Source: Microlunatus sp.
Lineage (GTDB): Bacteria > Actinomycetota > Actinomycetes > Propionibacteriales > Propionibacteriaceae
Direction of reading: 5' to 3'
Assembly: GCA_030452945.1 (NCBI GenBank)
Contig: JAKDLH010000003.1
Location: 1 to 42,072, forward strand
Length of the DNA: 42,072 nucleotides
Shown: in pieces, positions 16,289-23,762 of the stretch
How the letters are laid out: each line of letters opens with the position of its first letter
Numbering within the stretch: position 1 is the first letter of the stretch
Made by a program: the position numbers and the translations under genes
The notes under the pieces: generated by a model
Seen by the model: the letters and a program-made list of their open reading frames with translations, nothing else
What the model was told of the DNA's origin: nothing
The model's database searches: none

Positions 16289-18047
16289 TCCCGGCTGCTG
16301 AGCGGCGACCGGCGCACGGGACTCTGTCCCGGCTGCTGGCTCGCCTCGAACCCGAGTACGTGGGACTCCGCGAGCTGCCGTTCACCGTGCTTTACCTCGT
16401 GGTGATCGTGCTGCTCGTGACCACCCCGGAGGCGCCGCACCACAGCCGGATCGCGGTGACCGTGGTGCCGGTCGTCGCGATCCAGGTCGTGGCCTCACTG
16501 GGGCGTTGGGGCCGCTGGCCCAGGCCGTTGCAGTACCTGCCGCCGATCGCCCAGATGATCTGCCTGGTCGGTCTCGACTGGGCCTCGGGGAGCTTCCCGA
16601 GCTACTTCACGGTGCTGCTGTTCCTGCCTGTGGTGAGCCTGGCCCTGCAACCGGACAGCATCGGGGTCGCCGTCGGCACCGCGGGAACCGCTGTCATGAC
16701 GCTCGGCGCGGTATGGGTGCAGCCCGGGCCGGTCGCGGAGGACCAAGTCGGTCTGCATCAGGCCCTCGTGGTCACCTGCTGCGCGCTGCTGGTGGGACTC
16801 GGGGTGTACGCGGTCACCCAGCGGCTCCGAGAGCGGACCGAGGACCAGTTTGCCCTCAGGCCGAGCAGCAGGCGACGCTGCGGACGCTGGCCGAGCAGCA
16901 CGCCCGACTGAGGGACCTGACCGAGAGCCTGGAGGACTCCCGCGAACTGTGGATCAGCATCCTGGAAGCCGCCACCGAGGTCGCGGTGATCGCCGTCGAC
17001 GCCAGTGGACGTGTCTTGCTGGCCAGTCCGGGCGCCCATCGGATGCTGAGGTGCCCGTCCCAGTGGCTGCAGGACTCGTGGATGATCGACCTGTTCGACC
17101 CCGTCGAGCTGCGCGAGGCCGCGCGAGCCAGCGGCTTGGACGACTCGCCGGCCTCGCTGCTTGAGGTGCTCGTCGGGGCCGCGCAGCAGGACGAGCCAGA
17201 ACGCCGAGAGTGGACTCTCCGGTGTGCCGATGGAGACAGCGTCCCGGTGGATCTGGTCGTCACCCGGCGACGGCTCGTCGAACCAGGGCCCGACGGCTAT
17301 CTATTTGTCGCCAACGATCTGACCGAGCGGCGGGAGAGCGAGCGACTGCAGGACGAGTTCGTCGGGCTCGTCAGCCACGAGCTGCGCACACCCCTGTCTT
17401 CCATCCTCGGCTACCTGGATCTGCTGCGGGTCGACGCGGGCCTCCTACCCGCCGAGGACTTGGGCTATCTCGGCGTGATCGAGCGCAACGCCCATCGGCT
17501 GCTCCGGCTGGTCGACGACCTGCTGCTCAGCGTGCAGGTCGTCGCCGAAACCTTCACCCTCACCCCTGAGCCGAGCGACGCGACCGAGATCGTGCGCCGG
17601 TCGCTGGAGGCGCTGGGACCGGCCGCTATCGCGAAGGGCGTCGACCAGACCCTTTCAGCGGCCGGGCCGGTCCCTTTGGTCACCGACCCGCACCGCTACG
17701 CGCAGGTCGTGGAGAACATGCTCGTTAACTCGATCAAGTTCACCCCGCCCGGCGGGACCGTGGTCGTCACCGTCACCGCCCTCACCGACGGCAGGTCGGG
17801 GGCGCGGCTGGTGGTCAGCGACAGTGGCCCCGGCATGACGGCCGAGGAAATCGACCGGGCCACCGCCCGGTTCTTTCGCAGTGAGGACGCCCGCCGGCAA
17901 CGGGTCCGCGGCTTGGGACTGGGTCTGGCCATCGTCGACGCGGTCGTGCAGGCCCACGCCGGGACGATGAGCATCAGCAGTGAGCCCGGCGCCGGGACGA
18001 CGATCACGGTCGACCTGCCCGACCTCACCCCGACCACGCCCGAGTGA
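16285..18047 (+). pseudogene. Membrane sensor histidine kinase, interrupted by a single-base frameshift
   Basis: Starts at GTG 16285 overlapping the PIG-L stop. The first frame (to 16911) encodes about six helices of a MASE-like sensor. The continuation is in the -1 frame: PAS-like domain (DASGRVLLASPG), H-box VSHELRTPLSS, N-box NMLVNSIKFTP, G boxes DSGPGM and GLGLGLAIV, ending at 18047. The join is at about 16857. One extra C in CTCAGG would restore ...FALQAEQQATL..., giving 587 residues. All catalytic motifs are intact, so a sequencing error or recent mutation is more likely than old decay. Its last 23 bases overlap the convergent hydrolase-like gene. Partner of the receiver/PIG-L protein. 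Confidence 0.85.
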
Positions 18048-19254
18048 GGGCTGTCCACAGGTCGGGTGTCATCAGCGAGTACGGCGTGACGTTCACAGCG
18101 GTGATGCCGTTGGTCTCGGCGGCCTCGACGGTGCCGGTCAACTCCTTGGGGGTGAGCCGGTCCGGCGGGTCGGCCGAGATGTCGCCCTGCCACAGTCCGA
18201 CCGAGACGATGAACCGTGACATGTCGAATCCCGCCGTGCGCAGGTCCGCGGTGAGCGGCTCCACGTCGGCGGGCGTGCGGCCGGACCGGCCGATGTAGAC
18301 CCACAGCTGCAACACGATGCGCTGCCGGAGCAGAATCGTGTAGTCGTGCCCACTGAGGGGTCGGGTGGCGCCCGGGTCGGACCAGTTCACCCGGACGTCG
18401 AGCGCCAGGCTGATATCGCGCCCAGCTCCGTCGCGAGTCAGGTCGAGAGCCGCCCGTATCCGTCCCAGCAGCCCGGCGAGTACGTCCGACCGCCAGGTGC
18501 CGATCTCGGCCGCGTCGGTGTCGATAGCTCCGGCGTCGGTCCGCGGCCAGTCGGACGACCCGGTCATCTGCTCGAACAGCGCCAGGTCGTCCTCGCCGAA
18601 GGTGTCGTTGTCGAGGAACAGCTCGGTGAGCTGGATCTGGTTGGGGTCATACCGCTCGCCGAGCGCGGCCACATACGAGATCAGCCGTTCTCCGACCTCA
18701 CCCTCGGCCAGTTGCGCCGCCGATGCGGTATAGGTGGACCGGCGCCCGTCAGTGTCGACTCCGGCGATCGATGGGTCGGACTTGATCCACTCGGGCACAT
18801 AGGCGTCGACGATCAAGTTGATCTGACGCGTACCGCCGTTCGGAGCAGAGTTCAGGTGCCGGGCTGCGACGGCCAGGTGATCGCTGCCGGGCTGGGCCGC
18901 GACCTCCGGGTGGTCCGGCCAGTCGAACGCGGTGAACTCCACCCGGCCGGCGTTCAGGTCGACCGTGGTCGCGTTGACCTGATCCAGCCGAGCGGCCACA
19001 GCGTCCCAGTCGGTCGCCGGATCGGTGACGATGCCGAAGTCGATGCTCAGCGCGTGGCTGGGTACCGGTGGCGGTGTGGGCCGCAACGGGGGGACCTGGT
19101 CGACGAGCGGCTCGCCCAGGTTCCGTACGGTCAGCGGCAACGCCACCGCGAGCACGCCGGCGACGATCAGCAGCGCCATCACGAACCAGGCGATGGGCCG
19201 TCGTCGACCAGGCCCTCGACCGAGACCGTTCCGGTCCGGTGCAACTTGTTCCAT
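18025..19254 (-). CDS. Membrane-anchored putative glycoside-hydrolase-like TIM-barrel protein
   Basis: About 409 residues: Arg-rich N-terminus, one anchor helix (about 21-45), a Pro-rich linker, then an extracytoplasmic domain with alternating beta/alpha pattern. Acidic clusters such as TELFLDNDTFGEDD and LALDVRVNW resemble catalytic strands of GHL/GH-type barrels, and the context beside a GT2 synthase recalls the GHL domain of PgaB. I cannot assign a GH family. The ATG at 19254 has GGAG at 5 bases and overlaps the GT2 gene by 76 bases; ATG 19179, overlapping the GT2 stop (TGATG), is the alternative but would delete the positive N-terminus. Confidence 0.62.
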   Translation of the reverse strand: MEQVAPDRNGLGRGPGRRRPIAWFVMALLIVAGVLAVALPLTVRNLGEPLVDQVPPLRPTPPPVPSHALSIDFGIVTDPATDWDAVAARLDQVNATTVDLNAGRVEFTAFDWPDHPEVAAQPGSDHLAVAARHLNSAPNGGTRQINLIVDAYVPEWIKSDPSIAGVDTDGRRSTYTASAAQLAEGEVGERLISYVAALGERYDPNQIQLTELFLDNDTFGEDDLALFEQMTGSSDWPRTDAGAIDTDAAEIGTWRSDVLAGLLGRIRAALDLTRDGAGRDISLALDVRVNWSDPGATRPLSGHDYTILLRQRIVLQLWVYIGRSGRTPADVEPLTADLRTAGFDMSRFIVSVGLWQGDISADPPDRLTPKELTGTVEAAETNGITAVNVTPYSLMTPDLWTALTRAWSG

Positions 19255-20462
19255 CGGTTCTCCGCTCCGCTGAGCTCCAGCCACACAGCGCGGATCATCA
19301 CCAGGGTCATCACCCCTGAATAGACCGGCCAGATCGGCAGTGTCCAGACATACATTAGGTCGCGCGGCGTTCGGTCCAGCGCCACGGAAAGCAGCAGCAG
19401 GGCGACCGACAGCGGTAGCCCGACGAACAGCAGCACCGCCCAGGCGTCAATCGGCAGCGACGTCTGTTGACCGGCCAGCGCGAAGCCGACCAGCAGCAGA
19501 AGGCCCAGCACCTGCAGAAACGGGACCACGATCTGGGTGAGCGTGTTGAACACCAGGAAGGCGCCGAACATCCCGTGCCGTGGATTGCCGACCATGCGCC
19601 AGTGCAGCCGGGTGACCTGGAGCAGCCCGCGGGCCCAGCGCACCCGTTGTCGCCACAATGCCCGCGGGGTGGACGGTGACTCCGCGTACAGCAGGGCGTG
19701 CGGTGCGAAGGTGATCCGGCGACCCAGGGCGTAGACCCGCCAGGTCAGCTCCAGGTCCTCCCCGACTGTGTCCTCACGGAGTGGTCCGGTCCCATCCAGC
19801 ACCTCGCGGCGGTAGGCGCCGACGTTGCCCGAGACCACCGGTACACAGTGCAGCTCGCTCATCGCCCGCCGCATCAGCCCGGTGCCGAGGTGGCTGATCA
19901 GGGCCAGGAACTTCGTCTGCAGCCGATCCAAGTTCACCGGTCGGTCGTTGCCGCAGACCGCACCCACGCCGTCGTCGGTGAAGCCGCGCAGCATCCGGAT
20001 GATGGTGTGCGGCCCGAACAAGCCGTCGGCGTCGACCAGCATGATCACCGAACCTCGCGCGCGCGCGATGCCGGTGTTGAGCGCGGCGCCTTTGCCGGCG
20101 TTGGGCTGGGTCAGCGCGGTGATCCGGGCCGAGTCGGCGGCCACGCCCTGCATCCGTGCGTACGTGTCGTCGCTGGAGCCGTCGTCGACCGCGATCACCT
20201 CGTAGCGGTCGTAGGCGCTGCGCAGGATCGAGCGGAGGCAGTGCTCGATCACCACCTCCTCGTTGTAGGCCGGCACCACGACGGTCACGAACGGGTGCTC
20301 GTCGAAGATCGTGTCGGCGGTGACCAGAGCCCCTTCGACACGTTGGCCGCGGTGGCGTATCTCGAAGGCGACCGAGAACGGCACGAAGGCCAGTCTGATC
20401 AATCCGGCGACGACTGCGGTCAGTGCCACCAGCAGGGCCAAGACCTGCAGAACGGCGATCAC
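19179..20462 (-). CDS. Processive family 2 glycosyltransferase (PNAG/cellulose-synthase-like)
   Basis: A 427-residue membrane synthase. It has one or two N-terminal helices, a cytoplasmic GT-A domain with VVVPAYNEE, DDGSSDDT, DADG (metal-binding DxD), GEDLELTWR (catalytic Asp) and QRVRW, then about three C-terminal helices. QxxRW with paired helices is the mark of processive beta-glycosyltransferases that polymerise and export a polysaccharide, such as PgaC or hyaluronan synthase. The sugar cannot be deduced. GTG 20462 overlaps the ATP-grasp stop (GTGA), so the operon is ATP-grasp, GT2, hydrolase-like protein. Confidence 0.88.
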   Translation of the reverse strand: MIAVLQVLALLVALTAVVAGLIRLAFVPFSVAFEIRHRGQRVEGALVTADTIFDEHPFVTVVVPAYNEEVVIEHCLRSILRSAYDRYEVIAVDDGSSDDTYARMQGVAADSARITALTQPNAGKGAALNTGIARARGSVIMLVDADGLFGPHTIIRMLRGFTDDGVGAVCGNDRPVNLDRLQTKFLALISHLGTGLMRRAMSELHCVPVVSGNVGAYRREVLDGTGPLREDTVGEDLELTWRVYALGRRITFAPHALLYAESPSTPRALWRQRVRWARGLLQVTRLHWRMVGNPRHGMFGAFLVFNTLTQIVVPFLQVLGLLLLVGFALAGQQTSLPIDAWAVLLFVGLPLSVALLLLSVALDRTPRDLMYVWTLPIWPVYSGVMTLVMIRAVWLELSGAENRWNKLHRTGTVSVEGLVDDGPSPGS

Positions 20463-21382
20463 AGCTGGAGGTGGTCGTGCAACACACCGTCCAGCAGTTC
20501 GGGTGCGAGGGCCGAGAGGGCTCCGAACCGGCCGTTCACCTCCAGCACCAAGGGTTGGCCTTCGGCGTCGAGCCGGATGTCCATGTCGACCGGGCCGTCC
20601 AGACCGAGCGCCTCGACTGTGGCGATCGCGAGCCGCTCGATCTCCGGTCGGGAGCCGTCGGGCACCCGGACCGCTGCCGCGGCATTGCCGACCCGGCCCT
20701 GTTTGAGCACCGTCTTCTCCAACACGTAGGAGCGGGCGTGGCGGGTGCGAGGCGAGCGGTAGGTCTGCGGCGCGTACTCGACGCCGCCGGCGAAGCCCTG
20801 CACGATCTGCGAGGCATCGACGCCGGTCCAGTCGAGGTCGGCCGGGGTTTCCACCAGCACGACGCCGCGCCCGCCGCGGGAGACCCGGGGTTTGACCACC
20901 ACCGGACCGCCGGCCCAGGCCAGCGCCTCGGCGGTGTGATGGAAATCGGAGGCGGCACAGTGTTGGGGTACCGGCACCCCGGCCTTGGCGAGAGTCCACA
21001 TGGTCAACAACTTGTCGGCCGCGATCGCCGAGGGCACCGCCGCGGCGGTCAGGACCACGGCGGGTTCTTCGCCGGAGCGCGCGACGCGGCCGAGTAGCCC
21101 GGCGAGAGTCGCGATCTGGGGCAGTTCGTCCTGCACCGAGGGGATGATCAGGTCCGGGGCTAGCTCCTCGACTGCCGCGCGCATGGTGGGGGCGTAGGCG
21201 GGGTTCGCGGCCGGAGCGACGGCGATCACCTCGTCGAATCCCTCCACCACGAGCGGCGTGAGGTCAACACCGACGACTCGGAGGTCGAGGCCGCCCGCGA
21301 CGCCGGCGGCGAAAAGACGGCCCAGGGTTCGGCCGGCCGGGCCGCCGGCACCGGTGATGAGAATTGTACTGGTCACAGACAT
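20459..21382 (-). CDS. ATP-grasp ligase
   Basis: A 307-residue protein of the CarB/PylC-like ATP-grasp superfamily. It has an N-terminal Rossmann-like pre-ATP-grasp region (ILITGAGGPAGRTLGRL), then ATP-binding PVVVKPRVSRGGRGV, and Mg-binding residues in DMDIRLD and LVLEVNGRFG. Such enzymes join a carboxylate to an amine or similar group via an acyl-phosphate. The substrate is unknown. ATP-grasp enzymes of this type occur in sugar and capsule modification loci. ATG 21382 is chosen because upstream residues of the open frame are low-complexity and non-homologous. First gene of the polysaccharide-type operon. Confidence 0.82.
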   Translation of the reverse strand: MSVTSTILITGAGGPAGRTLGRLFAAGVAGGLDLRVVGVDLTPLVVEGFDEVIAVAPAANPAYAPTMRAAVEELAPDLIIPSVQDELPQIATLAGLLGRVARSGEEPAVVLTAAAVPSAIAADKLLTMWTLAKAGVPVPQHCAASDFHHTAEALAWAGGPVVVKPRVSRGGRGVVLVETPADLDWTGVDASQIVQGFAGGVEYAPQTYRSPRTRHARSYVLEKTVLKQGRVGNAAAAVRVPDGSRPEIERLAIATVEALGLDGPVDMDIRLDAEGQPLVLEVNGRFGALSALAPELLDGVLHDHLQL

Positions 21383-21431
21383 AGTGTGGACCCTGGCTCG
21401 GTTGGACGCCTGCATGCTGCCGCAGTCCGGG

Positions 21432-21872
21432 TCAGCTGCCGCCGGTTTGGCCGCCGCCAGCGGGGCCGGGTGTCCGCCAGACGCGGAGATTGATGTGTGG
21501 TGCAGCGTGCAGGAAGTCGCGGTCGGTGGTGAGCAGCGGGTGGTCGTAGCGGATGGCGAGCTGGGCGATGAGTGCGTCGATGGTCCCGATTTGCACACCG
21601 GCTCTGCGACAGGTATTGCGGAGCTCGGCGGCGGCGATGTGGTCATTCCGGTCGGGGCTTACCAGGGGGAGGTGGCCGAATCGTGCGACGACCTGGGTGC
21701 GGGCTCGGTCGGGAATGAACCCTTGCAGCAGTTCTTGGAGGATCAGGCCGGTCGTGACGATGAGGTCGTCACCGGCAAGGGCGCGGAGCAGTTCGTCGAC
21801 TTCGGGGGATTCACGCGGTTGGTCGCGGCGGAGGGCGAGTGACCAGACACTGGTGTCAACCAGGAGACTCAT
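21432..21872 (-). CDS. vapC: VapC-type PIN-domain toxin RNase
   Basis: A PIN-domain endoribonuclease of 146 residues. The acidic metal-binding residues are in LLVDTSVW (Asp), LILQELLQG (Glu), IGTIDALIAQLA (Asp) and LLTTDRDF (Asp). VapC toxins cleave RNA, often initiator tRNA or rRNA, and are neutralised by VapB. ATG 21872 overlaps the vapB stop (ATGA), the standard coupled arrangement. Module lies at the right border of the accessory stretch. Confidence 0.92.
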   Translation of the reverse strand: MSLLVDTSVWSLALRRDQPRESPEVDELLRALAGDDLIVTTGLILQELLQGFIPDRARTQVVARFGHLPLVSPDRNDHIAAAELRNTCRRAGVQIGTIDALIAQLAIRYDHPLLTTDRDFLHAAPHINLRVWRTPGPAGGGQTGGS

Positions 21873-22069
21873 CGCCGCGAGCGCTCGGCCTTGTAGTCGA
21901 AGGAATCGTCCCACTCGAGCGATCCGACCAGGTCGAGGATCTTTGCCTGCTCGCGGCGGGCGATGAACTCTTCGAGGGCAAGAGTGACGGCAGCCTTCTT
22001 GGTCTTCTTCCCGCTGACGCGTAAGGCGTGGTCGAGGAGCTCTGGGTCGATCGCGAGATTGGTTGCCAC
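21869..22069 (-). CDS. vapB: VapB-type antitoxin
   Basis: A 66-residue antitoxin. The N-terminal half is a short ribbon-helix-helix-like DNA-binding region of the VapB 'type II antitoxin' class (ATNLAIDPELLDHAL...KKAAVTLALEEFIARR). The C-terminal tail is acidic and aromatic (SLEWDDSFDYKAERSRR) and suited to block the toxin. GTG 22069 is set by TAGGGT seven bases upstream. The upstream region carries two inverted repeats, consistent with autorepression by VapBC. Confidence 0.88.
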   Translation of the reverse strand: MATNLAIDPELLDHALRVSGKKTKKAAVTLALEEFIARREQAKILDLVGSLEWDDSFDYKAERSRR

Positions 22070-22107
22070 GTGTATCACCCTACACAGAAGATTACACAGC
22101 GGTGTGT
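22070..22107 (-). promoter_or_regulatory. vapBC promoter/operator
   Basis: Inverted repeat GTGTA-6-TACAC (22070-22085) contains the minus-strand -10 TAGGGT (complement of 22077-22082). A second repeat ACACA-4-TGTGT (22094-22107) covers the expected -35 zone. Two sites over the promoter fit cooperative autorepression by the antitoxin/toxin complex. Confidence 0.5.
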
Positions 22108-22263
22108 GACTAAAAGTCGCGAACTCCTCGACTGCCGCGCGGGTGCTGCCAACGACTGTGCTGGCGGTTGTTGGGGACGGGGCGACGGCATTGTCAGAGG
22201 CATCGTCCACAGTGCTGCTCACGACCTGATCCGTGGTGGATCTGGCGGATCCAGGAGGTTGTG

Positions 22264-22500
22264 GTGGACACGGTGCACGTGGATTGCGATACCTGCGCTG
22301 TTCGGGGGCCGGCGTGTTCGGATTGCGTCGTCGCGGTGCTGTTGGGGGCCCCGCCGCAGGGAATCGCCCTCGACCTGGAAGATCGGCAGGCGCTCGCCGC
22401 GCTCGCCGACGCGGGACTGGTGCCTCCCCTGAGACTGGTGCCGGGCGCGCGCCGGGTTGAGTCCGTGCCGGGCCGGTTGGAAGGGACCGAGTCCGGTTGA
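22264..22500 (+). CDS. Small CxxC...CxxC conserved protein
   Basis: About 78 residues. CDTCAVRGPACSDCVV gives four cysteines (C-x2-C-x6-C-x2-C) suited to bind zinc or a cluster. It continues with a conserved-looking LEDRQALAALADAGLVPPLRLV. I recall similar small proteins upstream of NlpC/P60 genes in actinobacteria but know no function. AGGAGG at 22253-22258 supports GTG 22264; GTG 22261 or 22273 cannot be excluded. It precedes the RipC-like gene by 65 bases, which has its own promoter. Confidence 0.65.
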   Translation: MDTVHVDCDTCAVRGPACSDCVVAVLLGAPPQGIALDLEDRQALAALADAGLVPPLRLVPGARRVESVPGRLEGTESG

Positions 22501-22530
22501 TCACGATCCGACAAGTTTTCGGCAACGATT

Positions 22531-22559
22531 TTGGCAGTGACCATTTCGTGACCTAACCT
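22531..22559 (+). promoter_or_regulatory. Near-consensus promoter of the RipC-like gene
   Basis: -35 TTGGCA (22531-22536), a 17-base spacer, and -10 TAACCT (22554-22559), six bases before the GTG at 22566. This is the clearest complete promoter in the window and predicts a leaderless message. Confidence 0.6.
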
Positions 22560-22565
22560 GTTTCG

Positions 22566-23714
22566 GTGACCTCATGCTCCTCCGAGGCCGTCCAAAACCG
22601 GGGACGTCTGCGCAGACTCGTACGCAACGGTGCCCTCGGTCTGTCGGCGCTGGCTCTGACCGGGACGCTGTTGTCGGTCCCGTCGGGGGCGCAGGCCGAT
22701 CCGCCGCTGACCGTCGAAGAGGCCAAAGCGCAGGTCGCGCAGCTCGAGACCGAGGCGGCGGCGATCGACCAGGAGTTCGTCGGTGTCAAGCAGAAGCTGA
22801 CGCAGAGCAAGACGCAGCTCAAGCGGAAGCGGACCGACGTCAAGACCCAGACCAAAAAAGTCGAGCGACTCCGGCTCCAGGCGGGTCAAGTCGCGCTGGC
22901 TCAGTTTCAGAACCGCCAGCTCGACGCAGCCGCCAAACTGTTGCTCAGCGAGGACAGCGACGACTTCTTGAGCCAGATCTCCACCGTGGAGAAGGTCAGT
23001 CAGAACCAGAACTCTTCGCTCCAGGACTATCAGGAGGAGCAGGCGAATCTCGCCGATCTGGAGCGGGCGACCGAGACCGACACCGCGCAGCTCAAGAAAG
23101 AGCGAGCCGAGCTGAACAAGCTCCGTACGACCTCCGAAGACAAGATCGCCGAGTCGAAGACCGTGCTGGCCAAGCTCACCGAGGAGGAGCGGCAGCGCAT
23201 TGCCGCCGAGGAGAAGAAGGCCCGCGAAGAGGCCCGGGCGGCGGCGGAGAGAGCCAAGACCGCGACGCAATCGAGGTCCCAGTCGAACTCCAAGTCTCGG
23301 TCCAACTCGAAGTCTCAGTCGAACTCCACGTCCAACTCCACCTCCGGTTCGACCTCGTCCGGGTCGGGCAAAGGGTCCACGGCGTTGGCTTTCGCCAAGT
23401 CTCAACTCGGCAAGCCATACCAGTTTGCCTCGGCGGGCCCCAACTCCTATGACTGCTCCGGACTGACGTACGCGGCTTGGAAGACCCAAGGCGTGTCGCT
23501 GCCGCGAACCTCGCAGACCCAGTACGGGGCCGGGCGCTCGGTGTCGAAGTCTGAACTCCAGCCCGGGGACCTTGTCTTCTACTACGGCGGCATCTCTCAC
23601 GTCGGTCTCTACGCAGGCAACGGGCAGATCATCCACTCACCCCGCCCGGGCAAATCGGTGGAGTACGCCTCGCTCGACTCAATGCCGTTCGCTGGCGCTC
23701 GCCGACCTGGCTGA
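22566..23714 (+). CDS. Secreted NlpC/P60 peptidoglycan endopeptidase, RipC-like
   Basis: A 382-residue exported cell-wall hydrolase. A signal peptide (Arg-rich start, hydrophobic core, cleavage after GAQA near 45) is followed by a long coiled coil (about 50-225, Gln/Lys/Glu-rich). A Ser/Asn/Lys low-complexity linker runs to about 270, then a C-terminal NlpC/P60 domain with catalytic Cys in YDCSGLTY and His in SHVGLY, plus a third polar residue in IIHSP. These enzymes cut the D-iGlu/mDAP bond in stem peptides for cell separation, and coiled coils usually hold them inactive until FtsEX or similar acts. Position next to the pimB'-like gene matches mycobacterial ripC (Rv2190c, from memory). Confidence 0.92.
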   Translation: MTSCSSEAVQNRGRLRRLVRNGALGLSALALTGTLLSVPSGAQADPPLTVEEAKAQVAQLETEAAAIDQEFVGVKQKLTQSKTQLKRKRTDVKTQTKKVERLRLQAGQVALAQFQNRQLDAAAKLLLSEDSDDFLSQISTVEKVSQNQNSSLQDYQEEQANLADLERATETDTAQLKKERAELNKLRTTSEDKIAESKTVLAKLTEEERQRIAAEEKKAREEARAAAERAKTATQSRSQSNSKSRSNSKSQSNSTSNSTSGSTSSGSGKGSTALAFAKSQLGKPYQFASAGPNSYDCSGLTYAAWKTQGVSLPRTSQTQYGAGRSVSKSELQPGDLVFYYGGISHVGLYAGNGQIIHSPRPGKSVEYASLDSMPFAGARRPG

Positions 23715-23762
23715 GTCCCCGCGCACTGATCGACCCTGCGCCGACGACCTACGAGCACCGAT

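Noticed and set aside
16840-16870. Programmed -1 frameshift in the kinase gene
   Set aside because: No X-XXY-YYZ slippery site or downstream pseudoknot is apparent; a missing C explains the shift better.
23270-23360. Mobile repeat in the RipC-like gene
   Set aside because: The Ser/Asn/Lys stretch comes from codons TCC/TCG/AAC/AAG in a linker; low complexity rather than an inserted element.
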